Positions 29,101 to 37,029 of a DNA stretch of 50,999 bases are shown one piece after another. The stretch is from assembly GCA_029226955.1 (NCBI GenBank), contig JAQXZA010000004.1:1-50999 (forward strand), given 5' to 3'. The position numbers were made by a program, and so were the translations under genes. The notes beneath the pieces were generated by a model. It made no database searches, was not told the origin of the DNA, and saw nothing but the letters and a program-made list of their open reading frames with translations. How positions within the stretch are numbered: position 1 is the first letter of the stretch; every line of letters begins with the position of its first letter. The stretch comes from Clostridia bacterium. Lineage in GTDB: Bacteria; Bacillota; Clostridia; Oscillospirales; Acutalibacteraceae.

Positions 29101-29220
29101 ACGGAACTGAACGATAAGGAAATCGAACAGGTAGGCGGCAGTGACATAACAAAATCGCCGTCTGCCAAGGATTTTACATTAACAAAAAGGAGATATTTAT
29201 TATGGACGAAAAGAAAATGA
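29101..29220 (+). pseudogene. Decayed GG-leader peptide remnant
   Basis: A frame without a start codon reads ELNDKEIEQVGGSDITKS, clearly the end of a double-glycine leader plus a short core, and runs into the start of the next precursor. The N-terminal leader half and ribosome site are missing. It is a relic of the repeated duplication and deletion in this array. Confidence 0.6.
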
Positions 29221-29381
29221 ATAAAGTACAAGAAAATCCCGATGAAAATGCAGAAAACAAAGAAGTGCAGAACAACAGACAGCCTATTGATGACACAGAG
29301 TTGGAAAAGGTCAGCGGAGGACGAGCAGGAATTCCGCCATTACCAGTAGATCCCCGACCGGAAGATGCCGGCGTTTTTTAA
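29202..29381 (+). CDS. GG-leader secreted peptide precursor, Pro-rich core
   Basis: 59 residues. The leader MDEKKMNKVQENPDENAEN... ends DTELEKVSGG, with a core of about 19 residues, RAGIPPLPVDPRPEDAGVF. AAGGAG lies 12 nt upstream. The gene at 29446 is a tandem copy with a shortened, partly changed core. Cleavage and export by the C39 ABC transporter are likely. Confidence 0.78.
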   Translation: MDEKKMNKVQENPDENAENKEVQNNRQPIDDTELEKVSGGRAGIPPLPVDPRPEDAGVF

Positions 29382-29445
29382 GTCGGAATTTCCGTGTAAG
29401 AACCTTTTGTATAAAACGTTCTTTATGGCAAAGGAGATATTTATT

Positions 29446-29619
29446 ATGGACGAAAAGAAAATGAATAAAGTACAGGAAAAAACCAATGAAAATGCAGAAA
29501 ACAAAGAAGTACAGAACAATGGACAGCCTATTGACGACACCGAGTTGGAAAAGGTCAGCGGAGGGATATACCCGTCAAAACCAGTAGATCCCCGATCGGA
29601 AGATGCCGGCGTTTTTTAA
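29446..29619 (+). CDS. GG-leader secreted peptide precursor, Pro-rich core
   Basis: 57 residues from ATG 29446 behind AAAGGAG. The leader ends DTELEKVSGG; the core is about 17 residues, IYPSKPVDPRSEDAGVF. It differs from its upstream copy mostly at the start of the core, immediately after the cleavage site. A longer frame to 29365 exists but lacks a ribosome site, and the MDEKK start matches its relatives. Confidence 0.78.
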   Translation: MDEKKMNKVQEKTNENAENKEVQNNGQPIDDTELEKVSGGIYPSKPVDPRSEDAGVF

Positions 29620-29683
29620 GTCGGAATTTCCGTGTAAGAACCTTTTGTATAAAATATTGTTTATGACAAAGGAGATTATCACT

Positions 29684-29968
29684 ATGACAAACGAAAAATT
29701 AACACAGGAATTTATTAAAAAGGTAAGTATGGCAAAATCACCCGAGGAGATTGTTGCTCTTGCAAAGGAAAACGGAATGGAAATTCCACAGGACGAGGCG
29801 GAAATGCTTTATACACAGCTACAATCCCAAAGCGGCGAACTTTCAGATGAAGAACTTGACAATGTTGCAGGCGGATATAGTCCAATGCAAGAATTATATA
29901 TGAAACTTTGGCAAGAAGAATGTAAAAAACGTATGCAAGAAATAGAAGAACAAGAAAAATGTATGTAA
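29684..29968 (+). CDS. Nif11-type leader peptide precursor
   Basis: 94 residues from ATG 29684 behind AAAGGAG. The N-terminal 60 or so residues are a Nif11-like leader (KLTQEFIKKVSMAKSPEEIV...), ending LSDEELDNVAGG. The core (about 30 residues) starts YSPMQELYMKLWQEE and is highly charged and probably helical. Nif11-class leaders are typical RiPP/NHLP precursors. The spacer upstream is shared with the GG-leader gene before it. The in-frame ATG at 29603 lies inside the previous gene and is not favoured. Confidence 0.85.
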   Translation: MTNEKLTQEFIKKVSMAKSPEEIVALAKENGMEIPQDEAEMLYTQLQSQSGELSDEELDNVAGGYSPMQELYMKLWQEECKKRMQEIEEQEKCM

Positions 29969-30009
29969 GACTTATTAACCCCACCGAGCTATAAAGGAGG
30001 ATTATCACT

Positions 30010-30234
30010 ATGACAAGCGAAAAATTAACACAGGAATTTATTAAAAAGGTAAGTATGGCAAAATCACCCGAGGAAATTGTTGCTCTTGCAAAGGAGAACG
30101 GAATGGAGTTTTCCGAGGAAAAGGCAAAGGCTTTGTTTGCTCATCTTAACGGCAGTGGAGAGCTTTCAGATGATGATTTGTCGGCAGTAGCAGGAGGCTA
30201 TAACAGATGGTGGGAATGGAATGACTTACCTTGA
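30010..30234 (+). CDS. Nif11-type leader peptide precursor, Trp-rich core
   Basis: 74 residues. Its first 30 or so residues are almost identical to the gene at 29684 and it ends LSDDDLSAVAGG. The predicted core is only 11 residues, YNRWWEWNDLP, with three Trp. It has an AAAGGAGG ribosome site. The same leader with an unrelated core again points to cassette-like diversification. No cyclase or radical-SAM gene that might modify the Trp-rich core is in the window. Confidence 0.85.
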   Translation: MTSEKLTQEFIKKVSMAKSPEEIVALAKENGMEFSEEKAKALFAHLNGSGELSDDDLSAVAGGYNRWWEWNDLP

Positions 30235-30251
30235 TATTCCCGAACAACCGT

Positions 30252-30407
30252 GAGATTGTTGCTCTCACAAAGGAAAACGAAATAGAGGATTTCACCGAAC
30301 AAAATGCAAATGAGTTTTTTGCACAGCTTAACAAAAACAACGAGCTTTCAGATGAAGAACTTGATAATGTTTTCGGAGGCATAATGTGGTGCAAGCATAG
30401 TATTTAA
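30252..30407 (+). pseudogene. N-terminally truncated Nif11 leader peptide remnant
   Basis: The frame from 30252 reads EIVALTKENEIEDFTEQN and then LSDEELDNVFGG plus a short tail, IMWCKHSI. It matches the middle and end of the two intact Nif11 leaders but lacks their first 20 or so residues. The only in-frame upstream start is a TTG at 30231 with no ribosome site, overlapping the previous gene. It is best read as a deletion remnant. Confidence 0.65.
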
Positions 30408-30425
30408 GATGATTTTTTAGACGAT

Positions 30426-30459
30426 GGTGCTATTGAAGTCAAAATTGACTTTTAGCACC
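30426..30459 (+). other. Nested inverted repeat (RNA hairpin) between the peptide array and the sigma operon
   Basis: GGTGCTA at 30426 pairs with TAGCACC ending at 30459, and inside it AAGTCAA pairs with TTGACTT, giving a 34-nt nearly continuous palindrome. No T-run follows, so a simple intrinsic terminator is not supported. It could be a transcript-end stabiliser, processing site or operator separating the peptide array from the sigma factor genes. Confidence 0.55.
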
Positions 30460-30509
30460 GTGTATGAATTAATGCGGATATTGGTAATAAAAATCAGTAA
30501 GGAGTATCT

Positions 30510-30698
30510 ATGAATAAAGCGTTAAAAGAACTCTTTGAATTTCAAAAATTTGCAGGTAATTCCAAACTTTCTGAACTGATTAAGGAAACGGAAGCTCGTT
30601 GGAACAGTGCATTATCCGATGAGGAACTCGACAGTGTTAATGCCGCAGGAGATATTTTCTCCCAAAATAAATCTGCAAAAAAAGATGAGGATTTTTGA
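30510..30698 (+). CDS. Small leader-like protein coupled to the sigma factor gene
   Basis: 62 residues. The first half is helical (KALKELFEFQKFAGNS), and the centre reads ALSDEELDSVNAAGD, very close to the LSDEELDNVAGG end of the Nif11 leaders but with the Gly-Gly changed to Ala-Gly. The tail (DIFSQNKSAKKDEDF) is short and charged. GTAAGGAG precedes the ATG. The stop is 1 nt before the sigma factor ATG, so translation is coupled. It is either another precursor or a leader-derived regulator; which one cannot be decided from sequence. Confidence 0.65.
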   Translation: MNKALKELFEFQKFAGNSKLSELIKETEARWNSALSDEELDSVNAAGDIFSQNKSAKKDEDF

Positions 30699-30699
30699 T

Positions 30700-31194
30700 A
30701 TGAACCGTACAACAGCAGATATGGAGAAAATATATTCTGAATATCACGAAAAGGTTTTACATTACATAACGCAAAAAGTACCAAATCCTCACGATGCTGA
30801 GGATTTGGTTTCGTGCGTTTTTCTGAAAGTGTACCAAAAGCTTGAAACTTTTGACGGCAATAAGGCATCTGTATCCACATGGATATATACCATTACAAGA
30901 AATACTGTAATCGACTTTTACCGCACGGCGAAAGCATTTTCCGAAATTCCGGAAACATTGGCAAATGATTACTCTGTTGATGAAAAATTAATTAACGAAG
31001 AAACCCTTGAAATTCTTTATTCTGCACTTAAAAGACTTGACGAACGTTCAAGGGATATTATAATTCTGCACTATTACAGCGGAATCACGCTTAAAGAAAT
31101 TGCCAGGAGAATGAATATGTCTTATGCTAATGTAAAAGTCACACACAACAAGGCACTGAATAAACTCAAAAAATTTATGCCGGGAATCTGTTAA
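30700..31194 (+). CDS. ECF-type RNA polymerase sigma factor
   Basis: 164 residues. Region 2 spans about 1-75, including HDAEDLVSCVFLKVYQKLETF and STWIYTITRNTVIDFYR; region 4 spans about 100-160, including LDERSRDIIILHYYSGITLKEIARRMNM with its helix-turn-helix. Start ATG 30700 follows GATGAGGA, and it is preferred over an upstream frame start at 30607 that lies inside the small coupled gene. It probably directs the peptide genes and could be the target of the partner-switching module at 19886-23056, though classic ECF factors use other anti-sigma types. Confidence 0.9.
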   Translation: MNRTTADMEKIYSEYHEKVLHYITQKVPNPHDAEDLVSCVFLKVYQKLETFDGNKASVSTWIYTITRNTVIDFYRTAKAFSEIPETLANDYSVDEKLINEETLEILYSALKRLDERSRDIIILHYYSGITLKEIARRMNMSYANVKVTHNKALNKLKKFMPGIC

Positions 31195-31244
31195 GAATAA
31201 AATCGCTCCGCTAAATATGATTTTGAATCAGGGTGAGTAATTTA

Positions 31245-32140
31245 ATGAAAAAAGGAACGAGAATAATGAAACGAATTGTATGCCGAATCATTCTTGTTGT
31301 ACTGACAGTTTGTGCAGTTTTTTTCTGTATGTGTGCATGCGGAAAAAATGAAAAAAATATTAAAATTGATATGGCTAAGGTAGTTGAGGCGAACAATACA
31401 GACAATCTCTTGCAACAGTATGGCAGTTTTATCTATACATACAACCAGGACGGACAAGAAACTTCTTTGATATATGTGGACAGCGAGCTTTATTATTATC
31501 GGGATAATCTTGGTAATAAAAGTATTACCGGCGACGATTTTCAGTTCTTTTATGAGAACGGAAAATATTATGGTTCTCTTATCTGCGACGGAAATTATAA
31601 CACATGGCTTGAAAATATTATGATGTCCGAGGATACAGTGAAAGAAAAAGTAGAGTCCGCCATAGATGACGGCAACGAAATAACCGTGGTTACCACTATG
31701 AACGAGGAACAGACTGCAGCTTTAACCGAAAGTGCGGAAATAGGGTATCAAAAAGGCGATACGATAAAGATTATGTATCATTTGGACTCAAAAACACTAT
31801 CTCTGTTTCTGCATCAGAGGAACTTGTACATACAGACGGTTCTGCAACCGATATGGGAACGATTAAGGTTACTTATGGTGAAGAAAGAATCAACGAAGCC
31901 AAAGAAATGCTTGAACGCTCAAAACCCGAAAATGACCTTCGTACATTGACGGTTGTGCTTGATCCCAACACCAAAAACGAACAGACATACTTCAAAACAG
32001 TCCGCAAGGGAGATATGTTCGGTTTTGTTGTTCCTGACGGGTATCAGGTTTATGAAGACGAGAAATGTACTGTTCTACATCAATTCAGCGAAACGCCCGA
32101 TACAAATGCCCATGTATTATTGTATGCCAAAAAAGATTGA
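31245..32140 (+). pseudogene. Frameshifted lipoprotein related to the triple-repeat protein
   Basis: An N-terminal lipoprotein signal (VVLTVCAVFFCMCACGK, lipobox Cys) opens a single copy of the domain found three times in the protein at 16701: a short helix, LQQYGSF, beta strands, KGDTIKIMYHLDS, then LRTLTVVLDPNTKNE and EDEKC. The frame breaks at a five-A run (31790-31794). Adding one A restores LDSKNTISVSASEE and joins the downstream frame that ends at 32140. Possible starts are ATG 31245 (AGGGTGAG) and ATG 31266 (AAAGGA). Position after the sigma factor suggests an immunity or sensing lipoprotein; a sequencing error in the homopolymer cannot be excluded. Confidence 0.75.
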
Positions 32141-32185
32141 TTATTTGTTTAATCAATAGAAATGGAAACATTTTTCTGATAGTTA

Positions 32186-32214
32186 AAAATACCCAGTTGT
32201 GTCTTTTTTTGCCC
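32186..32214 (+). repeat. Degenerate copy of the LytTR operator segment
   Basis: The sequence around CCCAGTTGTGTC and its T-run repeats the segment at 16581-16610 with two substitutions and one deleted base. The first 9-bp half-site (CCAGTTGTG, 32193-32201) survives, but the position of the second half-site carries unrelated sequence. It looks like the broken end of a second LytTR-controlled promoter. Confidence 0.6.
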
Positions 32215-32582
32215 GAATGGTTGAAATAAACAGTGGCTATGCCAAAGTAACACTTGTTGGAGCAAATGAGATTGGTTGTAGAAATCCGAACAGGTATGCT
32301 TCCATTTATGTTGCAGTAGATGCCACAATAGAGTTTACATCAGAATCCTCGGGTAGCCTGAATGTTTATAACTCTACAAACAGCGTCAATGGAAATAATG
32401 CTTCTGCAGCAACAATCACTCAGAATACACCCGAGCCGAAAACAACTGACGCTGTTATCACAACATCAATCAAACCTACTTATACGGTTACAATTCCGGC
32501 TGATGTCGCTGTTGCTTTCAACGTTGAAACAACAAACTTCGGACAGATTAAGGTGTTGTTGCGTTTACCGAAAAACATCTGA
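32215..32582 (+). pseudogene. Fragment of a surface/secreted protein
   Basis: An open stretch of about 120 residues lacks a ribosome site, signal peptide and credible start. It is rich in Ser/Thr/Asn (FTSESSGSLNVYNST) and beta-strand-like (TSIKPTYTVTIPADVAVAF), typical of cell-surface proteins. It begins right where the degenerate LytTR operator copy breaks off, consistent with a deletion that fused promoter DNA to the middle of a gene. No specific family was recognised. Confidence 0.55.
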
Positions 32583-32598
32583 AGAGTATGCCATTGTT

Positions 32599-33807
32599 TT
32601 ATGACAACATCCATTTCAGTACATTCAGTTTTTGAATACCGTCGTAATTCATTTCACCGAAGACTTCATCCAAAGTCAGAAGATACTTAGGATAGTTATC
32701 ATCAATTTGTCTTAGTGGTAATAATTCTCTTGTTAATACCTGTTCGTCAAGTGTCGTTTGTGCAACCTGAAAATATGTCGGATTTCCGTTTTCCATTGCA
32801 ACAAAGTCCACTTCACCGCCGGAACCCCATTGTCCTACATAAACTTCCCTATATCGTCTTTTTAGTTCCAGGTAAACAATATTTTCAAGAATATGACCTA
32901 TGTCTGTATCCTTACTTCTGACCAACATATTCCTCATAGCAACATCACAAACATAATATTTGTTCATTGATGTAAGGAACTGTTTTCCCTTAATATTATA
33001 CCGCCTTGCTTCATAGAACAGAAGACTGTCTGTCAGTCCTCGAATATATCTGTCAACGGTTTTAGGATCTATTTTCATTTGATTTGATTTCATTGTATTC
33101 GCTATTGTTGTAGGAGAAGTTCTGTTTCCGATATTATGCAACATAAAGCGTGTCATAGATTCCAGCATATTAACATCAGCAATTTTTAATCTTTTCACAA
33201 CATCATTCAGCAAAATTGTATTATAAATTCCTGACATATACTCTTTTGCTTCCTGTTCTCCATATCCGTATTTTAAAACATAAGGAAATGAACCGGTCAG
33301 AATATAACGATTGAATTTATCTGTCAGTGTTGACTTATCATCTTCCAGACCGGTGCAAAATTCCCCAAATGATAACGGCATCATTGACAGTTCGACATAA
33401 CGCCCGGTCAGTAAGGTGGCAAGTTCTCCTGACAAAAAATATGCATTTGAACCCGTAATATATACATCACAATTTTCTTTGAGTATGAGGCTGTCAACAG
33501 CTTTTTCATACTCTTTGACATGCTGAATTTCATCAAGAAATATATAATTCATCTTGTCAGGAAGAAGTTTTGACTTGATATAACAATATAGTTCCTTATA
33601 ATCTTTTAAATCTTCAAAATCGAGGTCTTCAAAATTTATTGAAATAATCTGTTTTTTTTCGACTCCGCTTTGCAGTAGATAATCCTGAAACATACGAAAC
33701 AAAGTTGATTTCCCGCATCGTCTGACACCTGTTACCACCTTGATGATTTGCTGATTTTTCCATTTGATAAGCCAATTCAGATAGTCTTTTCGTTCAAGCC
33801 GTTTCAT
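32599..33807 (-). CDS. AAA_14/DUF4143 ATP-binding protein
   Basis: 402 residues. The P-loop GVRRCGKSTLF lies near residues 27-37, a Walker B-like IFLDEIQHV near 94 and an arginine-bearing ITGSNAYFLSGELATLLTGR segment follow, as in the AAA_14 family. The C-terminal half has the DUF4143 pattern, ending in a nuclease-like GGEVDFVAMENG ... YFQVAQT segment. Its cellular role is poorly defined; such genes are common in accessory regions. The ATG on the minus strand is preceded by AGGAGG. It stands alone, and convergent to the surface-protein fragment. Confidence 0.85.
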   Translation of the reverse strand: MKRLERKDYLNWLIKWKNQQIIKVVTGVRRCGKSTLFRMFQDYLLQSGVEKKQIISINFEDLDFEDLKDYKELYCYIKSKLLPDKMNYIFLDEIQHVKEYEKAVDSLILKENCDVYITGSNAYFLSGELATLLTGRYVELSMMPLSFGEFCTGLEDDKSTLTDKFNRYILTGSFPYVLKYGYGEQEAKEYMSGIYNTILLNDVVKRLKIADVNMLESMTRFMLHNIGNRTSPTTIANTMKSNQMKIDPKTVDRYIRGLTDSLLFYEARRYNIKGKQFLTSMNKYYVCDVAMRNMLVRSKDTDIGHILENIVYLELKRRYREVYVGQWGSGGEVDFVAMENGNPTYFQVAQTTLDEQVLTRELLPLRQIDDNYPKYLLTLDEVFGEMNYDGIQKLNVLKWMLS

Positions 33808-34443
33808 ATACGAGCCTCCTTTTACTAAGTATTATACTCCGTTTCTGTAATAATATCAATGAAAAATGGAATATATTCCGTTTTCGTTAATTTTACCCAT
33901 TAATTTTTATGCTGATATTTCCGTAATTATCTATAATGAGTTTCAGGTTTTGTATGTATTTATTATGATTGCTATGTGTTGTGTGTTTACAGCCATTTTA
34001 TCCTCCTGTTAAAGTTATTATCTATAAATGAGCAAATCGAAAAAATGCACAAAAAATAAAGACAACGACCGAAAAATGAGTTATAATGGAGTCACTACCC
34101 AACCAAAAGAACTCAAGGAGTCGTTGTCTTATGAATAATAGCATACACCATTCAGAAACAATTTTCAATAATTTAACAAAAATAAATCTTGCCGATAAAT
34201 TTTCAAGGATTGCAATAACTCATATAGTTATATTTTCGTCCAATATCAGTAAGACATTTTTTAAGGGTGTATTCTTGCTGTTTGGTTTTCATCATCAGAA
34301 AGGTCAAGGTCAATAAAAAGCATTTTATATTCTTCTTCTAATATAGCAGTAACGAAACAGCAATCCCCGAAAAGAAAAATATTACGCAATTTCTCGCATT
34401 ATAATTCCAAACCCTAATATTTTCTCCTACAATTACTTAAATT
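33808..34443. other. Gene-poor region with probable insertion-sequence scrap
   Basis: About 640 AT-rich bases upstream of two divergent minus- and plus-facing stretches. It contains an 11-bp inverted repeat (AAGACAACGAC at 34059-34069 and GTCGTTGTCTT at 34120-34130) followed by a 61-codon frame from ATG 34131 behind AAGGAG. On the minus strand an AGGAGG-ATG pair near 33997 opens only 17 codons. These look like leftovers of inserted elements; nothing else was recognised. Confidence 0.45.
34131..34316 (+). pseudogene. Possible N-terminal fragment of a transposase
   Basis: 61 residues starting MNNSIHHSETIFNNLTKIN, with a good AAGGAG ribosome site whose surroundings form one arm of an 11-bp inverted repeat. 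The frame then ends in unrelated-looking sequence (FGFHHQKGQGQ). The short length, the terminal-repeat-like arms and the isolated position suggest the start of a truncated transposase, but I cannot name the family. Confidence 0.35.
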
Positions 34444-36063
34444 TTAGTATTCCATATTGTTTAGCGTTCTTTTTGAAATCAAAAATATCAAAAATGCCAC
34501 CACTAAATTACAGACAGCCGAAGGGAAACATAATCTTGCCGCAAAAAATGTATCATATACTCCATTTGCCAAAAATGCCAAAAATAAAAGTATCGAAACA
34601 ACAATACCCGGTATCAGTGCAATAAAAAGCAAAAGCATATATATAACCATTAAAACTCCTCGGTTGCCTGCCTTGCCCATAAATCTTTGTACAAGTACAT
34701 TAAGTGATGTATATAAAAGTCCACAGCTAAAATACACAGAAATACAAGCCAATATATCAATAAAATTTGCACCGAAAAATATTCCGGCGACCGTAAATGC
34801 AGTTACTCCGTCAATAAACGGCTTTATAACACTTGTTGCACAAGCCATAATAAGCTTTTTTACAGGACTTGCAGGAACAATAAATATGTAGGGCTTTTGC
34901 AGTTCCTTTATCCAATCATCAGATACTGTAAAAAAGAACTGTATATAGCACGAAAGAATTGCGGTTATTGTCAGTATTACAGACGCATTTAAATTTCCTA
35001 ATGTCTTTAATGCAAAACCGATTATGAAAACAAAAGCTGTTAAAACCGCCGTATTTATATTTATAAACGGTATAAATGAGCGTCTTGACATCTCACGATA
35101 CTGCTTAAAGAAAAATGTTGTTGCTCCTGTGCCTCTGTTTATGCCCATTCTTCCGACCTTAATTTTCTTTTTGTCGTTCATCATATTCTTGTCGCTGACT
35201 TTACCGCTTCTGACTGCATTTCTGAACTCATAAACGCTCTCTGTTTTTTGCAGAACATCTTCGTAATAATCAGCCTTACTACGAATAAATACAATAATTG
35301 CAAATACGGTAAACAGCAAAAGCAAGCCACCATAAATCAGGGCTTTTGCAGTATTACCCGATATAATCCCGATAAACATACCGCTTGTCCAGCCTATTAT
35401 CGGAATATAATCAAGATACGGAAGTGATATTGCAGAAAGAAGGTTTTCGTATGTAAAGCCCTTTGCAAAAAGCTGAAAAAGTGCAATGGCTATCGGAAAA
35501 ACTATTATAAGATATATCGCATATTTCATCAGTCGTATTCTTGCAGGTCTGCCGTTGCATACGCAAAAAATCAAAACGGTAATCATCTGCACCTCAAAAA
35601 GCATTACACCGATACCAAGCATAAGCAGTACAGCGTCCAAAACAGTAAGGGCGAAATATCTTACCGCTATTGCTCCATAAGAAACAAAGCAAAGCAACAA
35701 AAGCAAAATTGTTGCCATCTGTCTGCCGACACCGTATATAAGTACACGCTTTTCAGAAACAGGTGCAGTAAATATATTCGCAACATCACTCATTCTGAAA
35801 AATGTTGTCGATGCATTCGTACCTTTAAGCATAATCGGAATACTTATAAAATAAAGTATCATAAGATATGCACCCTGTAATATACGAAAATCGAAAACCC
35901 TTTGCTCCTCAATAATATTTCTTGTAAAAGCAGTAATAAGACCTCCGACAGTTGTCAGTGCCACAAAAAGATAAACTATAAGCTGTAAAGGGTGATGTAT
36001 TATATCTGTTATTCCGTTTTTTATGGTTTTTCTGAGCATATAAATTATAGCTTTCATACGCAC
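34444..36063 (-). CDS. ABC exporter permease
   Basis: 539 residues with about 11-12 predicted transmembrane helices, a basic N-terminus (MRMKAIIYMLRKTIKNG) and a central cytoplasmic loop (about 255-310, rich in Lys/Asp). The protein resembles the large putative ABC exporter permeases encoded with a CcmA-like ATPase. Its gene follows the ATPase gene with one base between them, so the two make one transporter. The substrate is unknown. The start lies just inside an AGGTGCG ribosome site. Confidence 0.75.
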   Translation of the reverse strand: MRMKAIIYMLRKTIKNGITDIIHHPLQLIVYLFVALTTVGGLITAFTRNIIEEQRVFDFRILQGAYLMILYFISIPIMLKGTNASTTFFRMSDVANIFTAPVSEKRVLIYGVGRQMATILLLLLCFVSYGAIAVRYFALTVLDAVLLMLGIGVMLFEVQMITVLIFCVCNGRPARIRLMKYAIYLIIVFPIAIALFQLFAKGFTYENLLSAISLPYLDYIPIIGWTSGMFIGIISGNTAKALIYGGLLLLFTVFAIIVFIRSKADYYEDVLQKTESVYEFRNAVRSGKVSDKNMMNDKKKIKVGRMGINRGTGATTFFFKQYREMSRRSFIPFININTAVLTAFVFIIGFALKTLGNLNASVILTITAILSCYIQFFFTVSDDWIKELQKPYIFIVPASPVKKLIMACATSVIKPFIDGVTAFTVAGIFFGANFIDILACISVYFSCGLLYTSLNVLVQRFMGKAGNRGVLMVIYMLLLFIALIPGIVVSILLFLAFLANGVYDTFFAARLCFPSAVCNLVVAFLIFLISKRTLNNMEY

Positions 36064-36064
36064 C

Positions 36065-36769
36065 TCACTGCTGAGCTTCTTCGGTTATATTAAAGAAAAG
36101 CTCCATTAAGTCCTCTCCGTTTTTTTCAACAGCCTCTCTTGTTCTTTCCGCCTCAATTTTTCCGTTCATCATTATGAGAACCTTGTCCCAAAGCTCGCTT
36201 ACGCTTTCGAGCATATGTGTACTGATAATTACGGACGCACCCTGTCCTTTCAGTTCTAAAATTATCTTTTTCAGTTCTTTGATTGCATGTGGGTCAAGTC
36301 CGACAAATGGTTCGTCAAAAAGCACAGCCTTTGGCTTAATCAATAAGGCACAGCAAATGCTTATTTTCTGTTGCATACCCTTAGAAAGCTCCTTGCCGAG
36401 CTTATTCTTTTTATCCGTAAGCTGAAAACGCTCCATAAGTTCTTCGGCATAGCTTTGCCAATTTTCAAGCGAATAGGCTCTTGCGATAAATTCCATATGC
36501 TCCCATACGGTCAGCAAATCAAATGGTGCGGGAATCTCAGGAATATAGCCTGTAATTCTTTTTGCTTCAAGGCTTTTATTTTTAAAGCCACAAATTTCAA
36601 TTTCGCCCTCATACCTCAGCAATCCGACTATACACTTAATCGCTGTTGATTTTCCTGCACCATTAGAGCCTGCTAGAACAGCTATCTCGCCTGAATTTAC
36701 CATAAATGAAAGATTATCGTTTGCAGGAGTTTTTTTATATTTTTTTGTAAGATGTGAAACATTAAGCAT
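36065..36769 (-). CDS. ABC transporter ATP-binding protein
   Basis: 234 residues with a complete ABC ATPase: Walker A GSNGAGKST (about 34-42), signature LSKGMQQKISICCALL, Walker B KAVLFDEPFVGLD and H-loop STHMLESV. It is the CcmA/drug-exporter type and pairs with the permease gene immediately downstream. A GGTAAAAT sequence precedes the ATG, a weak ribosome site. It is not obviously tied to the peptide locus, but it could export or protect against its products. Confidence 0.88.
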   Translation of the reverse strand: MLNVSHLTKKYKKTPANDNLSFMVNSGEIAVLAGSNGAGKSTAIKCIVGLLRYEGEIEICGFKNKSLEAKRITGYIPEIPAPFDLLTVWEHMEFIARAYSLENWQSYAEELMERFQLTDKKNKLGKELSKGMQQKISICCALLIKPKAVLFDEPFVGLDPHAIKELKKIILELKGQGASVIISTHMLESVSELWDKVLIMMNGKIEAERTREAVEKNGEDLMELFFNITEEAQQ

Positions 36770-36790
36770 ATTTTACCTTCTCCCGTTTTG

Positions 36791-36832
36791 GTGACATACT
36801 CCCCCACTTCTATAAGTAGGGGAGTATGTCAC
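36791..36832. mobile_element. Perfect 14-bp-stem hairpin resembling an IS200/IS605 end
   Basis: GTGACATACTCCCC (36791-36804) and GGGGAGTATGTCAC (36819-36832) are perfect inverted repeats. The 14-nt loop contains a further ACTT/AAGT pair around CTAT. Hairpins of this shape with C-run/G-run junctions are recognition structures at IS200/IS605-family ends. No tnpA or tnpB lies beside it, so it is a remnant or a small non-autonomous palindrome element. It could also serve as a terminator or insulator upstream of the ABC operon. Confidence 0.5.
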
Positions 36833-37029
36833 ATTGTTGTATTCATTCAGCGAAATGGTTATCGTTTTACTGCTTTTTATCTCATTTATTATATGTATAT
36901 TATACTACAAAGCATCAGAAAAGTACAGTATTTGAGCCGTTTTATGAAAATTTTATTTCACTGATTTTCTTGTTGGTGACTTCCAAAATCTTTGGTAACA
37001 ATACATTGAATTGGTGCTGTTATGGAAAT

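Larger units (their letters stand above)
29184..29669 (+). repeat. Tandem duplication of about 240 bp covering two peptide genes
   Basis: Two head-to-tail units (start codons 29202 and 29446) share leader, 3' coding end and about 60 bases of spacer. The segment starting CCAGTAGATC recurs at 29343 and 29581. The second spacer joins directly to a Nif11-leader gene, so the duplication junction links two leader types. Confidence 0.78.
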
